Part shown: positions 26,633 to 35,069 of the stretch, in pieces
How positions within the stretch are numbered: the stretch's first letter is position 1
Layout: the number at the start of each line of letters is the position of its first letter
DNA from: Synechococcus sp. PROS-9-1
GTDB taxonomy: Bacteria; Cyanobacteriota; Cyanobacteriia; PCC-6307; Cyanobiaceae
DNA length: 64,000 nucleotides
NCBI RefSeq assembly: GCF_014279775.1
Contig: NZ_CP047961.1
Coordinates: forward strand, 1,922,001 to 1,986,000
Reading direction: 5' to 3'
The notes under the pieces: model-generated
Told to the model about the DNA's origin: nothing
The model's database searches: none
What the model saw: the letters and a program-made list of their open reading frames with translations, nothing else
Made by a program: the position numbers and the translations under genes

Positions 26633-27772
26633 TCAGTTCTTAGCTGCAGCAGGTTGTGACCCCGCGCGCTGTGTTTTTACCTGAATCGGCATTCCATGCT
26701 TGAGATTGAGGAGATTACTTGTAATCACCTTCTCATTGAGTTTCAGACCTTTTGTAATTGGATAACGGTTGTTCTGAATCTCACCAATCTTGACTGGTGT
26801 TTGAAGCGCAAACAGGGCATTTTCTGGCAATTTCCCCCTTTCGATGCCTTTACTAATCCGCTCAATGTCAGCCTTGCCTGGATTTGCCTTTAAGTCGGTG
26901 AAATTACCAATACGAAAGACAAAGCTTTGCCCTGAAGTTTGCGTCACAGCCGCAAATGGAACTGAGATCTGTTGACCCGATTTCAATTGAACCCTGGTCC
27001 GCAGTCGCTGACCACTACGTAGCCTGCCATCATCGTTATTAAATAAGGCCTTCACCAAGAGACCCTGAGTTTGAGGGTTGACTTGAGGATCAATCGACTC
27101 AATCTGACTCGTCGCTAGAGGCTTAACCGTGCCAGGCACACTCAAAATGACGGGTTGACCGATGGCGAGACGATCGCCATAGACCGCCGGAACTTCAACC
27201 TTCGCCTCGAGAATATTATTTTGAACCACACTGGTGAAGGGCTGGTTTTGTTGCACCACATCCCCAACATTCACCTGAATGTCTGCCACGGTCCCTGCGG
27301 TTGGTGAACGCAAATTGCTGTAGGTGAGCTCTGCTTCTAAAGCTTTAACTTTTTCAATAGCTGCAATGTATTTCAGGCGGTAAGAGTCCCGCTGCCGCAG
27401 CGAAGCAGCCCCCTCTTTTGCGAGAAATTCTTCGCGCTCCCAGTCAACTTTGGCTGTTGCCGCTCTCGCCCGTTGTTCTGCCAACGCCGCCCTTGCCTGA
27501 ACCTGGTCCAACACGACGAGCAACTGACCCGCATCAATACGATCGCCCTGAGACACTTTGAGCTCAGTGACACGACCTGATGTTTGCGCAGCTAGCTCAA
27601 CCAACGTATTGGCCTCGAGCGTGCTCACCGTATCGATATCGTCAGTGAAGGGAGCTTCAAGAACCGATGCTTGCTGGACCGGTAGCGCGGGCCTCTTTTC
27701 ATCAGAGCCTCCACAAGCACTAACGGAAATTGCGGTTAGGAGCACAGGCAGCAGTGGACGAAAACGCAGCAC
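26633..27772 (-). CDS. RND efflux periplasmic adaptor (membrane fusion) lipoprotein
   Basis: 379 residues from GTG 27772. The lipoprotein signal peptide ends at the lipobox VSAC, followed by GGSDEKRP. The order is lipoyl half-motif (SGRVTELKVSQGDRIDAGQL), a helical hairpin of about 55 residues (RAALAEQRARAATAKVDWER), the second lipoyl half (LRSPTAGTVADIQVNVGDVV), a beta-barrel and a membrane-proximal domain (GLKLNEKVITSNLLNLKHG). It bridges the inner-membrane pump and an outer-membrane channel. It is the first gene of the operon and diverges from the RarA fusion gene. Confidence 0.94.
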   Translation of the reverse strand: MLRFRPLLPVLLTAISVSACGGSDEKRPALPVQQASVLEAPFTDDIDTVSTLEANTLVELAAQTSGRVTELKVSQGDRIDAGQLLVVLDQVQARAALAEQRARAATAKVDWEREEFLAKEGAASLRQRDSYRLKYIAAIEKVKALEAELTYSNLRSPTAGTVADIQVNVGDVVQQNQPFTSVVQNNILEAKVEVPAVYGDRLAIGQPVILSVPGTVKPLATSQIESIDPQVNPQTQGLLVKALFNNDDGRLRSGQRLRTRVQLKSGQQISVPFAAVTQTSGQSFVFRIGNFTDLKANPGKADIERISKGIERGKLPENALFALQTPVKIGEIQNNRYPITKGLKLNEKVITSNLLNLKHGMPIQVKTQRAGSQPAAAKN

Positions 27773-27876
27773 AAATCCTGTGACGAACGTGCGGATTATG
27801 GTCGAACTTGAACCCAGTTTCGGTCCTGATCAGGCAAGAATCCATACACGAAGACCATTCAAGGGAGATTGGTCGG

Positions 27877-30072
27877 TTGGTTGAAGATCTATTCAGCCAC
27901 CACGGCAACCAGCGAAGGAGGCGTCAAGCGCCCTTAGCTGACCGTTTAAGGCCCACATCACTCGACGAATTTGAGGGCCAAAACGCGATCCTCGCCGAAG
28001 GCCGTTTGCTGCGCAGGGCGATCACCGCAGACCGGGTGGGCAATCTGATCCTGCACGGACCGCCTGGTGTAGGGAAGACAACTCTGGCCAGGATCATTGC
28101 CACCCATACCCGTGCGCAGTTCAGCAGCCTGAACGCTGTTCTGGCCGGCGTTAAGGACCTGCGTGAGCAAGTAGACGCCGCCAAGGAGCGCTTGGAGAAA
28201 CATGGCTTGCGAACCATCCTGTTTATTGATGAAGTCCATCGCTTCAACAGTGCTCAACAGGATGCGCTGCTCCCTTGGGTAGAAAACGGCACTCTCACCC
28301 TGATCGGTGCCACCACTGAGAACCCTTACTTCGAAGTCAACAAAGCGCTCGTAAGTCGATCACGCCTGTTTCGACTGCAAAGCCTCGAAGCCAACGATCT
28401 GCGTCAATTGCTCCATCGAGCCCTTCAAGACAAAGAGCGGGGCTATGGCAATCGTTCGATCAAGATCACTGCCGATGCCGAAGCCCACATGGTGGATGTG
28501 GCTAACGGAGACGCGCGCAGCCTTCTCAATGCCCTCGAGCTGGCGGTGGAAAGCACAACACCTTCCGATCCAGAGGCCACGATTGAGATTGATTTGACCA
28601 TCGCCGAGGAGTCGATTCAAGAGCGAGCTGTGCTCTACGACAAACAGGGAGATGCCCACTTCGACACCATTAGCGCTTTCATCAAATCCCTTCGCGGCTC
28701 CGATGCGGACGCAGCCCTGTTTTGGCTGGCGCGAATGTTGGAAGCAGGGGAAAACCCAAGGTTCATCTTTCGACGGATGTTGATTTCAGCGGGAGAGGAC
28801 ATCGGGCTAGCCGACCCCCAAGCTGTGGTCGTCGTGGAGGCCTGCGCAGCCGCCTTCGAACGCATCGGCCTGCCAGAAGGGCTCTACCCGCTTGCCCAGG
28901 CAGCGCTTTACCTGGCCTGCGCCGAAAAAAGCAACAGCACTATGGGACTGTTCGAGGCCATCCGCCTTGTCCGCAGTACACAGAACCAGACGGTGCCAAG
29001 CCACCTCCGCGATGCCCATCGCGATGGGGAAGCCTTTGGCGATGGAAAGGGTTATCGCTACCCACACGCCTACAAAGAGCATTGGATTGCACAGAATTAC
29101 CTTCCCGATGCGCTGCAGGGAGAGGTCTTCTGGACACCGAGCAAGCAGGGGTGGGAGGGAGAACGGCGAGGAAGGATGCTCGAACGTCGTGCTGCTCAGC
29201 TCGCCGTCGCAGCAGAGGCGGCCCAAACCCATCCCCTCCTCCTCAGCAGTGGTCCAGACCTACCTGAAATGGAGCGCTGGCTGCATCGACAGCTCGCCCA
29301 AAATGATGAGCGTTTGCAAGATCTACAGCAGCGACTCTGGACCCCAGTGACCTTTCAACGCACCGACAGAGTGCTGGTGCTCGGGGGTCGATCCCTGCTT
29401 TGGGCCCTGGGTCCACTGAATGCTGTGCAGGAGGGGAGCGTCACCATCCTGTGCAGCAGCGCTGAAGAACGCGCCCGACTTGAAGCACAGGTGGATCTAT
29501 TGGATCCACTGCATCGTCCCAAACTCCTTACAGGAGGGTTCAAGGCGTTGCAAGCGCTTCCTCAAGACTGGCAATTCGAAGTCGTGGGGGGTCGATTCAG
29601 CAGTGATGATCGCGATTGGATCGAATCTCCAACGTTTTGGCAGCAACTCCAATTGAAGCTCTCACCAGGGGCTCAGCTCCACGTCCTTCTCAGCCAAACA
29701 GCCATCGGTCCAGCGGCAGCACTCGCAGAGCAATGCCCTGGGTCCAGCAAAGTGCTGTCGGAACTCATCGAGAAGGAACAACAGTGGCTTCTAACCCAGC
29801 AGCTTGATCAGCTCGTCCGACAGCAGCTCGAAAACCTCTCAACCGCTGTCATCACAGAGCAGTGGCAGGAATCTCTGTCACTCCCTATTGACGAACGTCT
29901 GTTGAAACGCTGGCTGGGAGAGGACCGTCCCTATCGATCTCTGATCAATCGCTGCAGACAGCCAGAAACAGTGCTCACCACACTGCAGCAGCTCCTGCAA
30001 ACAAAACGGGGAAGCCAACTGCCACAACCCCTGATCCATCAACGACTTGTCTGCACGATGTTGTCGTACTAG
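27877..30072 (+). CDS. rarA: RarA/MgsA replication-repair AAA+ ATPase fused to a C-terminal domain of unknown function
   Basis: About 731 residues. No ATG fits the start. TTG 27877 has an AAGGGAG box 9 nt upstream and begins VEDLFSHHGNQRRRRQAPLA. The first 430 residues are RarA: LADRLRPTSLDEFEGQ, Walker A GPPGVGKTT, Walker B ILFIDEVHRFN, sensor GATTENPYFEVN, SRSRLF, and a tetramerisation region ending YPHAYKEHWIAQNYLP. The remaining roughly 300 residues open with DRVLVLGGRSLLWALGPL, a Rossmann-like strand-loop reminiscent of methyltransferases without a clear catalytic motif. The fusion is a known cyanobacterial architecture. RarA acts at stalled replication forks. Confidence 0.93.
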   Translation: MVEDLFSHHGNQRRRRQAPLADRLRPTSLDEFEGQNAILAEGRLLRRAITADRVGNLILHGPPGVGKTTLARIIATHTRAQFSSLNAVLAGVKDLREQVDAAKERLEKHGLRTILFIDEVHRFNSAQQDALLPWVENGTLTLIGATTENPYFEVNKALVSRSRLFRLQSLEANDLRQLLHRALQDKERGYGNRSIKITADAEAHMVDVANGDARSLLNALELAVESTTPSDPEATIEIDLTIAEESIQERAVLYDKQGDAHFDTISAFIKSLRGSDADAALFWLARMLEAGENPRFIFRRMLISAGEDIGLADPQAVVVVEACAAAFERIGLPEGLYPLAQAALYLACAEKSNSTMGLFEAIRLVRSTQNQTVPSHLRDAHRDGEAFGDGKGYRYPHAYKEHWIAQNYLPDALQGEVFWTPSKQGWEGERRGRMLERRAAQLAVAAEAAQTHPLLLSSGPDLPEMERWLHRQLAQNDERLQDLQQRLWTPVTFQRTDRVLVLGGRSLLWALGPLNAVQEGSVTILCSSAEERARLEAQVDLLDPLHRPKLLTGGFKALQALPQDWQFEVVGGRFSSDDRDWIESPTFWQQLQLKLSPGAQLHVLLSQTAIGPAAALAEQCPGSSKVLSELIEKEQQWLLTQQLDQLVRQQLENLSTAVITEQWQESLSLPIDERLLKRWLGEDRPYRSLINRCRQPETVLTTLQQLLQTKRGSQLPQPLIHQRLVCTMLSY

Positions 30073-30087
30073 CGGCAAGCCATTCGA

Positions 30088-30663
30088 TCACCAGAGGCCG
30101 CGATCGGAAGCGTTACGGGTAGCGCTAGGAGCGGTAGCAGCAGGAAGAATCTGCTTGGCTTGCACACAAGCGGGCAGGAAGACGTACCAAGACCTAAGGG
30201 ATGTTGCCTGAGCGCCATTAAAACCGTACTTACAGACATTCTGAGAACCATCGAAAACACCGTTGTCATTCAGACGGAATGCAACCGGAAGCTGTTTCAT
30301 GATGCCGGCAGCAGATATCTCGCCGTCAGTGGCGTCAAGAATGATGGCGGAACGCAAAGCGACAACGGCAGTCTTCTGCTTCTTCCAGAAGGGAGAGTAG
30401 CTCTTGGTCTGATCCTCCAAGAAAGCAACGCCATCGCTGGAATACAGGAAGCGAGAAACTCCAATGAGATCAACCCCATAGGACTTGGTCATGGCTGCCT
30501 GGATTTCTTTAACAGTCCAACCGGAATTATTAATACCAGCCTGAGAGGCAAGAGCCAAAGTGGAGAGCGAGGCAGCGGCAAAAACGCCAGCTAGGAGACG
30601 GGTGAGCAAAGACGGGAAATAAACACTTCGACTAAAAGCTAGACAGAGGAAAAGGAAATGCAA
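30088..30663 (-). CDS. secreted protein, possibly related to DUF1400 (stand-alone)
   Basis: 191 residues. The N-terminus (LLTRLLAGVFAAASLSTLALA) is a signal peptide. The mature part contains VDLIGVSRFLYSSDGVAFLE, KKQKTAVVALRSAIILDATD and EISAAGIMKQLPVAFRLND. That layout resembles the DUF1400 segment found before alpha/beta hydrolase domains in cyanobacteria, but no hydrolase domain or GxSxG follows. There are two cysteines in the C-terminal half. It converges on the rarA fusion gene with a 15-bp gap. The family assignment is tentative. Confidence 0.6.
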   Translation of the reverse strand: MHFLFLCLAFSRSVYFPSLLTRLLAGVFAAASLSTLALASQAGINNSGWTVKEIQAAMTKSYGVDLIGVSRFLYSSDGVAFLEDQTKSYSPFWKKQKTAVVALRSAIILDATDGEISAAGIMKQLPVAFRLNDNGVFDGSQNVCKYGFNGAQATSLRSWYVFLPACVQAKQILPAATAPSATRNASDRGLW

Positions 30664-30817
30664 AAAAGCCGTGGGTCAAGGAGAAACTATCCAAATCCGC
30701 ACGAATAAAACCAACAAACTATTGGGCATTTACTCAAACCTATGGAATCTCAAACGCCCTCCATCCTTCGGGACAAACCGCAGCTAGCTGCTCAGTTGAA
30801 ACAGGCGTTAGGCCTCG

Positions 30818-31216
30818 TCACTGAACGCATACAAGCTTGGAGCCATTGAAATGCACGATTGCTACGTAGCGTTCACTTCCACGTTTGGGGGTCAGCCATA
30901 GGCGCGTACTGCTGGCATTCGTTTCAACGCGAACGTCCACGCTTTCATCGCTGCTCAAACCAAGATCAATCAGTGATGACGCAAATTGTCCCCAGTAAAA
31001 GCTGGCGAGCTGGCCGCGAACAAACACCCGAAGCAATGATTCGGCTTGCAGACGTTGATTCAAGGTTGCCTCTTGATCATCGAGCTACTCAATAAGACGC
31101 GCATCCGTTGGCAGGCTCGCAGCCCCTGGAGAGGCCACCTGCGTTTGGCTGGTCGCGATCAGGCCAAGGCCCCCAAAAAGAAGGGCGGCCACCATGAGGG
31201 AAACGATCGCATCCAA
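30818..31216 (-). pseudogene. type IV pilin-like protein gene interrupted by an in-frame TAG
   Basis: One minus-strand frame reads SLDAIVSLMVAALLFGGLGL with a pilin-like hydrophobic helix, then PTDARLIE, a TAG at 31085-31087, and continues without a shift as LDDQEATLNQRLQAESLLRV and LASFYWGQFASSLIDLGLSS to a normal stop. The downstream part looks like cyanobacterial minor pilin-like (GspH/G-type) proteins, with RLWLTPKRGSERYVAIVHF near the end. No ATG precedes the hydrophobic segment. TTG 31216 and ATG 31195 are the only candidates after the preceding gene's stop in the same frame. It is likely a recent pseudogene, though a sequencing error or TAG readthrough is possible. Confidence 0.6.
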
Positions 31217-31258
31217 GCTTGAGTCACGCCAACGAGGATCTCGATCCCGATTGAAATT

Positions 31259-31876
31259 TCAACCTAAGCAGACCGTTGCTCCAATCAAGTTCCTTTCGCA
31301 AGCTGACACGATCGCTATGCCCCAGGGCCCTAGTTGGCGACAGTGCGCTGACACCTGAAGACCGCTGGCCTGGTGGCTCGCACTCAGCCCATCGGCTGCC
31401 ACAACCCAGTGCGATAGATCCTGAGCCAAAGATCCCTGTTGCCACTTAATCGCGGCTTCCTTAATCAGCCAATGCTCCAAAACAGCCTGATGAAACGATT
31501 GCTTGGGAAGGCTTGTAAGACGACGCTGCTCGCTCGATTCGTAGTAACGACTCATCAGCGCTTCGGAAGCGAACCGACGATCCAATCGCTCTAAATCAAC
31601 CCCGACGGGGGCGGAAGACCAGGCCATCAACGCAGATCCCTTGCTATGGCTGAGGCTGACAAATCCCCAACCTGAGGGGAGAGCTGGAGGCGTGCCAGGG
31701 GGCGCATGCAAAGGAATCTGCTGCGCAGGCACTCCCCACAAATCACTCAGGCAGGAACGCATCCAGGCACGGGAGCCAAGGAAACGCCGCTGACCGGTCT
31801 GGCCCAAGTTGCAAGCCCAGGCTTGTTCCTGATCCGACACGTAAGGATCTGTTGATGAGGCCGGTCCAAGCCACAT
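31259..31876 (-). CDS. 4'-phosphopantetheinyl transferase, HetI/Sfp type
   Basis: About 205 residues from ATG 31876. The two Sfp-type signatures are present: GVDLERLDRRF (Mg-binding acid) and LEHWLIKEAAIKWQQG (KEA-K motif). The substrate-binding SLSHSKGSALMAW stretch precedes them. The enzyme moves phosphopantetheine from CoA to acyl carrier protein. Cyanobacteria normally have one such enzyme serving fatty acid synthesis. The frame is open upstream into the divergent bcp gene, so the ATG is preferred. The broken pilin-like frame follows directly. Confidence 0.9.
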   Translation of the reverse strand: MWLGPASSTDPYVSDQEQAWACNLGQTGQRRFLGSRAWMRSCLSDLWGVPAQQIPLHAPPGTPPALPSGWGFVSLSHSKGSALMAWSSAPVGVDLERLDRRFASEALMSRYYESSEQRRLTSLPKQSFHQAVLEHWLIKEAAIKWQQGSLAQDLSHWVVAADGLSASHQASGLQVSAHCRQLGPWGIAIVSACERNLIGATVCLG

Positions 31877-31913
31877 CACGGTTACGCTTCCGCTCCGGTT
31901 GAAGCCTTCCTTC

Positions 31914-32381
31914 ATGACTTTGCAGATCGGCGATCTCGCGCCTGATTTCACACTTCCTGACCAAAACGGAGAGCCCGTGCAGCTGGCCTCCTTGCGGGGA
32001 CAGCGCGTGGTGATCTATTTCTATCCCAAAGACGCCACCCCTGGTTGCACGAAAGAGGCCTGCAACTTCCGAGATCGCTGGTCATCCTTTAAAGACCATG
32101 GAATTCAGGTCTTAGGGATCAGCAAGGACAACGCCTCATCCCATACGCGCTTCATCGCCAAGCAGGAATTGCCCTTCACGCTGTTGAGTGATGAGGATCC
32201 TTGCCCCGTTGCAAGCAGCTTTGAGAGTTATGGCCTGAAAAAGTTCATGGGTCGCGAATCCATGGGAATGATGCGTCACACCTTCGTCGTAGACGCAGAA
32301 GGACGCTTGGAATTGATTTACCGAAAAGTGAAATCTGATTCCATGGCCGATCAAATCCTCAGTGACCTAGGCATCAGCTGA
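31914..32381 (+). CDS. bcp: peroxiredoxin Q / bacterioferritin comigratory protein
   Basis: 155 residues starting MTLQIGDLAPDFTLPDQNGE. The peroxidatic Cys sits in DATPGCTKEACNFRD, with the resolving Cys five residues on, as in atypical two-Cys PrxQ enzymes. The end MRHTFVVDAEGRLELIYRKV is typical. It reduces peroxides using thioredoxin and is cytosolic. It diverges from the phosphopantetheinyl transferase, and its 3' end overlaps convergent coaX by 8 bp. Confidence 0.96.
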   Translation: MTLQIGDLAPDFTLPDQNGEPVQLASLRGQRVVIYFYPKDATPGCTKEACNFRDRWSSFKDHGIQVLGISKDNASSHTRFIAKQELPFTLLSDEDPCPVASSFESYGLKKFMGRESMGMMRHTFVVDAEGRLELIYRKVKSDSMADQILSDLGIS

Positions 32382-33072
32382 TCAGCTCGACCATCGCCTC
32401 CATCACCAAGTTCGGTGAATGAAGCACCTCAACCCCCAACTGCTCCTGAAGTTTCGGGAGCAGTTGGGGGGCATCTCCTCCACAGAGCCAAATCGGCCAA
32501 GGGCTTTGGGCATGCGCTTGACGGATAAGGCCCACCAAACTTTGCTGTGCTCCAGAGCGCATGGCTGCCTGCGTCTCGAAAGGGAAAGGCTCCACCTCTT
32601 CGCGTTCTAGAACCCAAGGTGAGGTCATGTTGAGACCTGTGGTGGCATCAGCCATCGCGCGCAATTGCAGGCCATAGCCAGCCGCCAACAACCCACCAGA
32701 GAACGATCCATTCGCAGAGATCCTGGTGAGGCTGAGAACCGTGCCTGCATCAACCACCAGGACGCCCACGCGATTTTCATTGGCACTCCAAGCTCCCCAT
32801 CCAGCGAGCGCTCGATCGATCCCTAACCAAGGGGGAATCCCCTGAAGAGGGATTTCACTCAGGTTCAAGCGTCGACTGGACTGCAAACAAGAATGGCTTG
32901 GGATCGGCCCCACAGCCGCCCAGGCGAGGAGATCACTGGGTGCATCCAACGCCTCAAGAGACGAGGCCTCATGCTGATAGGTCCACTGAGAAGACCCCCT
33001 CTGCTCTGCCCAGTGCCAGCGGCTGTTCCCAATCAGCAAGCAACGGGATGGAAGGTCCTCGCTAGATGCCAT
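32374..33072 (-). CDS. coaX: type III pantothenate kinase
   Basis: About 232 residues from ATG 33072 (MASSEDLPSRCLLIGNSRWH). ASKHA-fold motifs are the phosphate-1 region LLIGNSRWHWA, GIDRALAGWGA, the DAGTVLSLTRI phosphate-2 region, and LCGGDAPQLLP near the end. It catalyses the first step of CoA synthesis, ATP-dependent phosphorylation of pantothenate. The N-terminal aspartate usually found as DxGN(S/T)R is replaced by LxGNSR here, which is odd for the family. The start overlaps the cysH end by 11 bp. Confidence 0.88.
   Translation of the reverse strand: MASSEDLPSRCLLIGNSRWHWAEQRGSSQWTYQHEASSLEALDAPSDLLAWAAVGPIPSHSCLQSSRRLNLSEIPLQGIPPWLGIDRALAGWGAWSANENRVGVLVVDAGTVLSLTRISANGSFSGGLLAAGYGLQLRAMADATTGLNMTSPWVLEREEVEPFPFETQAAMRSGAQQSLVGLIRQAHAQSPWPIWLCGGDAPQLLPKLQEQLGVEVLHSPNLVMEAMVELIS
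32433..32470. repeat. perfect 14-bp GC-rich inverted repeat inside coaX
   Basis: Arms 32433-32446 (CCCCCAACTGCTCC) and 32457-32470 are exact complements with a 10-nt loop. It lies in the C-terminal coding part of coaX and 52 bp past the bcp stop on the other strand. It would make a very stable hairpin in either transcript. There is no T-run, so it is not a standard terminator. Confidence 0.85.
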
Positions 33073-33835
33073 CACCCATAACACCCGGCACGTGGATGCC
33101 ACATTCCTGCTTAAGGCCCGCAAAGCGAGTGTCTCGTCCCGTCGCCTCTAGCCCATCAGGGCCACTGGAATGCCAATCCCCAACGGTGGAATACCCCTTC
33201 TCAAACAAGGGATGCTGGGGAAGATCGTTTTCCTGCATGTAATAGAAGACATCTCGTGATGTCCACTCCAACAGCGGCCTCAGGGACCAGCGACCGCGAA
33301 TGGGATCGAGCGCAGTCATGCTTCGGCGTGTATCCGTCTGTGCACGACGCACACCACTCGCCCAACACGACACCTGCAAACGATGCATCGCTTCTTCGAG
33401 TGGCTCCACCTTGCGGATTTTGAGGTAGAGCTCCATGTCCTCAACAACGCCTGATTCCCAGAGGCGGCCATGGAGCGCCTCCATCCGCGCTGCAGACGAA
33501 GAGGACTGGGCGATATGGAGATTCAGATCGAAGCGCTGGGAAAGATCCTCGGCGTAGCGATAGGTCTCGGGGGGGAGGTAGCCGGTATCCACCCAGATCA
33601 CTGGAATGTCTCGGCCTTGATCCATCCCGCTCAACAAGTGGAGCAAGACAGAGGATTGAATTCCGAAGCTCGTGGTCAGGGCAAAACCCGGCCCAAATTG
33701 CTCATGAGCCCACAGCAACCTGGCGCGCGCATCCAACGGCTCAAGCTGATGACGCGCCTCATGGAGTTCTCCCGCATCAGCCTTGAGGCCAGCGGCAACG
33801 ACAGGCTGATTCTTGGAGGTGGAGACATCCCTCAT
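33062..33835 (-). CDS. cysH: phosphoadenylyl-sulfate (PAPS) reductase
   Basis: About 257 residues from ATG 33835, chosen for a GGAAG box 8 nt upstream. ATG 33871 would add 12 residues. Motifs are the PP-loop-like TTSFGIQSSVLLHLLS, IPVIWVDTGYLPPETY, RPLLEWTSRDVFYYMQEN, and the C-terminal catalytic Cys in KQECGIHV. The CC and CxxC cysteines that hold the [4Fe-4S] cluster of APS reductases are absent, since the site reads LKIRKVEPL. The thioredoxin-dependent PAPS form is therefore more likely. It makes sulfite for cysteine synthesis and is divergent from the NDH-2 gene. Confidence 0.92.
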   Translation of the reverse strand: MRDVSTSKNQPVVAAGLKADAGELHEARHQLEPLDARARLLWAHEQFGPGFALTTSFGIQSSVLLHLLSGMDQGRDIPVIWVDTGYLPPETYRYAEDLSQRFDLNLHIAQSSSSAARMEALHGRLWESGVVEDMELYLKIRKVEPLEEAMHRLQVSCWASGVRRAQTDTRRSMTALDPIRGRWSLRPLLEWTSRDVFYYMQENDLPQHPLFEKGYSTVGDWHSSGPDGLEATGRDTRFAGLKQECGIHVPGVMGDGI

Positions 33836-33920
33836 CTCTCCATCTTCCAACGCCGAGGGGCATGGTGTCATGTCTATGGTTTCAAAAACCACCTTTGAAG
33901 TTCTGACTTCTGACACCACC

Positions 33921-35069
33921 ATGCACAACGATCCAATCATTGTTGTGGGCGGTGGCTTTGCAGGTCTAACAACAGCTCTAGCGCTCAGTAATCAAAGGCC
34001 CCGTCCACCGTTATTGCTGATTGAACCGCGACATCAATTTCTCTTCTTACCCCTTCTCTACGAGCTTCTCAGCGGCGAAATGAAGAGCTGGGAGGTTGCT
34101 CCCAGCTACGACAGCCTTCTGCAAGGGCGACGCATTCCCCACCTGGATGACCGGGTGACATCGATTAACACGGAGCAAAAATCTCTACAAACCAGCCGCG
34201 GCCAAGTCCTGAAATACAGCCAGCTGGTGCTCGCCACTGGCTCTGAGCCCGATGACTTTGGGATCACAGGAGTCAAGGAGCATGCCTTGACCTTCCATTC
34301 CTTGACAGATCTACCTCTCCTCAAAGATCGCCTTCAAAGTCTTCGCAATCGTGCATCAAAAGACGGGGCACTGGTCATCGTTGGAGCGGGAGCCACAGGC
34401 GTTGAATTGGCTTGCAAACTCAGCGACATGCTGGATGGATCCGCCACCATTCACCTCGTTGAATTGGGGGACAGCGTTCTCTCACGATCCCGAGCCTTCA
34501 ATCGCGAACAAGCACAAAAGGCACTGGATCAAAGGGGGGTGCGTCGTCACCTCAACACCCGCGTGACCTCTGTATCAGCCCATGCCGTAGAGCTGCTTGA
34601 AAACGACGTACCGCAATCTCTCAACCATGACGGTTTGATCTGGACGGCAGGGACCAAACCGGTGCTGCCCAACCTGACTCCCATCCCGCCCCGTGAGCGC
34701 GGGCTGCTCTGTGTTGATGAAGGGTTGCAATTAACGACAGACCCGAATGTGGTTGTGCTTGGGGATGTCGCCTGTCATAACGATGCAGAGATCCCATGGC
34801 CCCGCTCTGCGCAATCGGCGCTCCAGCAAGGAACGGCGGCAGCTCGAACGCTTCAAGCCATTCGCATGGGTAAGGCAGTTCCCAGTTTTCACTTTCAAGA
34901 TCTTGGCGAGATGCTCAGTCTTGGCATGGGAGATGCATCGATTACTGGCATGGGACTAACCCTCGCCGGCCCTCTCGCCTATCAGATGCGGCGACTCACG
35001 TACCTGGCCCGAATGCCAGGGCTCTCCTTGGGCTTGAGGTCTGCAGGCGCCTGGCTGGTTCCTTCTTGA
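33921..35069 (+). CDS. ndh: type II NADH dehydrogenase (NDH-2)
   Basis: About 382 residues from ATG 33921 (MHNDPIIVVGGGFAGL). Earlier in-frame starts lie inside divergent cysH. The FAD Rossmann motif is IIVVGGGFAGLTTALAL, and the NADH motif is ALVIVGAGATGVELACKL. FLPLLYELLSGE and VVVLGDVACH are also typical. It is a peripheral membrane, non-proton-pumping quinone reductase. In cyanobacteria NDH-2 is thought to sense redox balance more than carry bulk flux. The hflX start codon overlaps its stop (TTGA). Confidence 0.92.
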   Translation: MHNDPIIVVGGGFAGLTTALALSNQRPRPPLLLIEPRHQFLFLPLLYELLSGEMKSWEVAPSYDSLLQGRRIPHLDDRVTSINTEQKSLQTSRGQVLKYSQLVLATGSEPDDFGITGVKEHALTFHSLTDLPLLKDRLQSLRNRASKDGALVIVGAGATGVELACKLSDMLDGSATIHLVELGDSVLSRSRAFNREQAQKALDQRGVRRHLNTRVTSVSAHAVELLENDVPQSLNHDGLIWTAGTKPVLPNLTPIPPRERGLLCVDEGLQLTTDPNVVVLGDVACHNDAEIPWPRSAQSALQQGTAAARTLQAIRMGKAVPSFHFQDLGEMLSLGMGDASITGMGLTLAGPLAYQMRRLTYLARMPGLSLGLRSAGAWLVPS

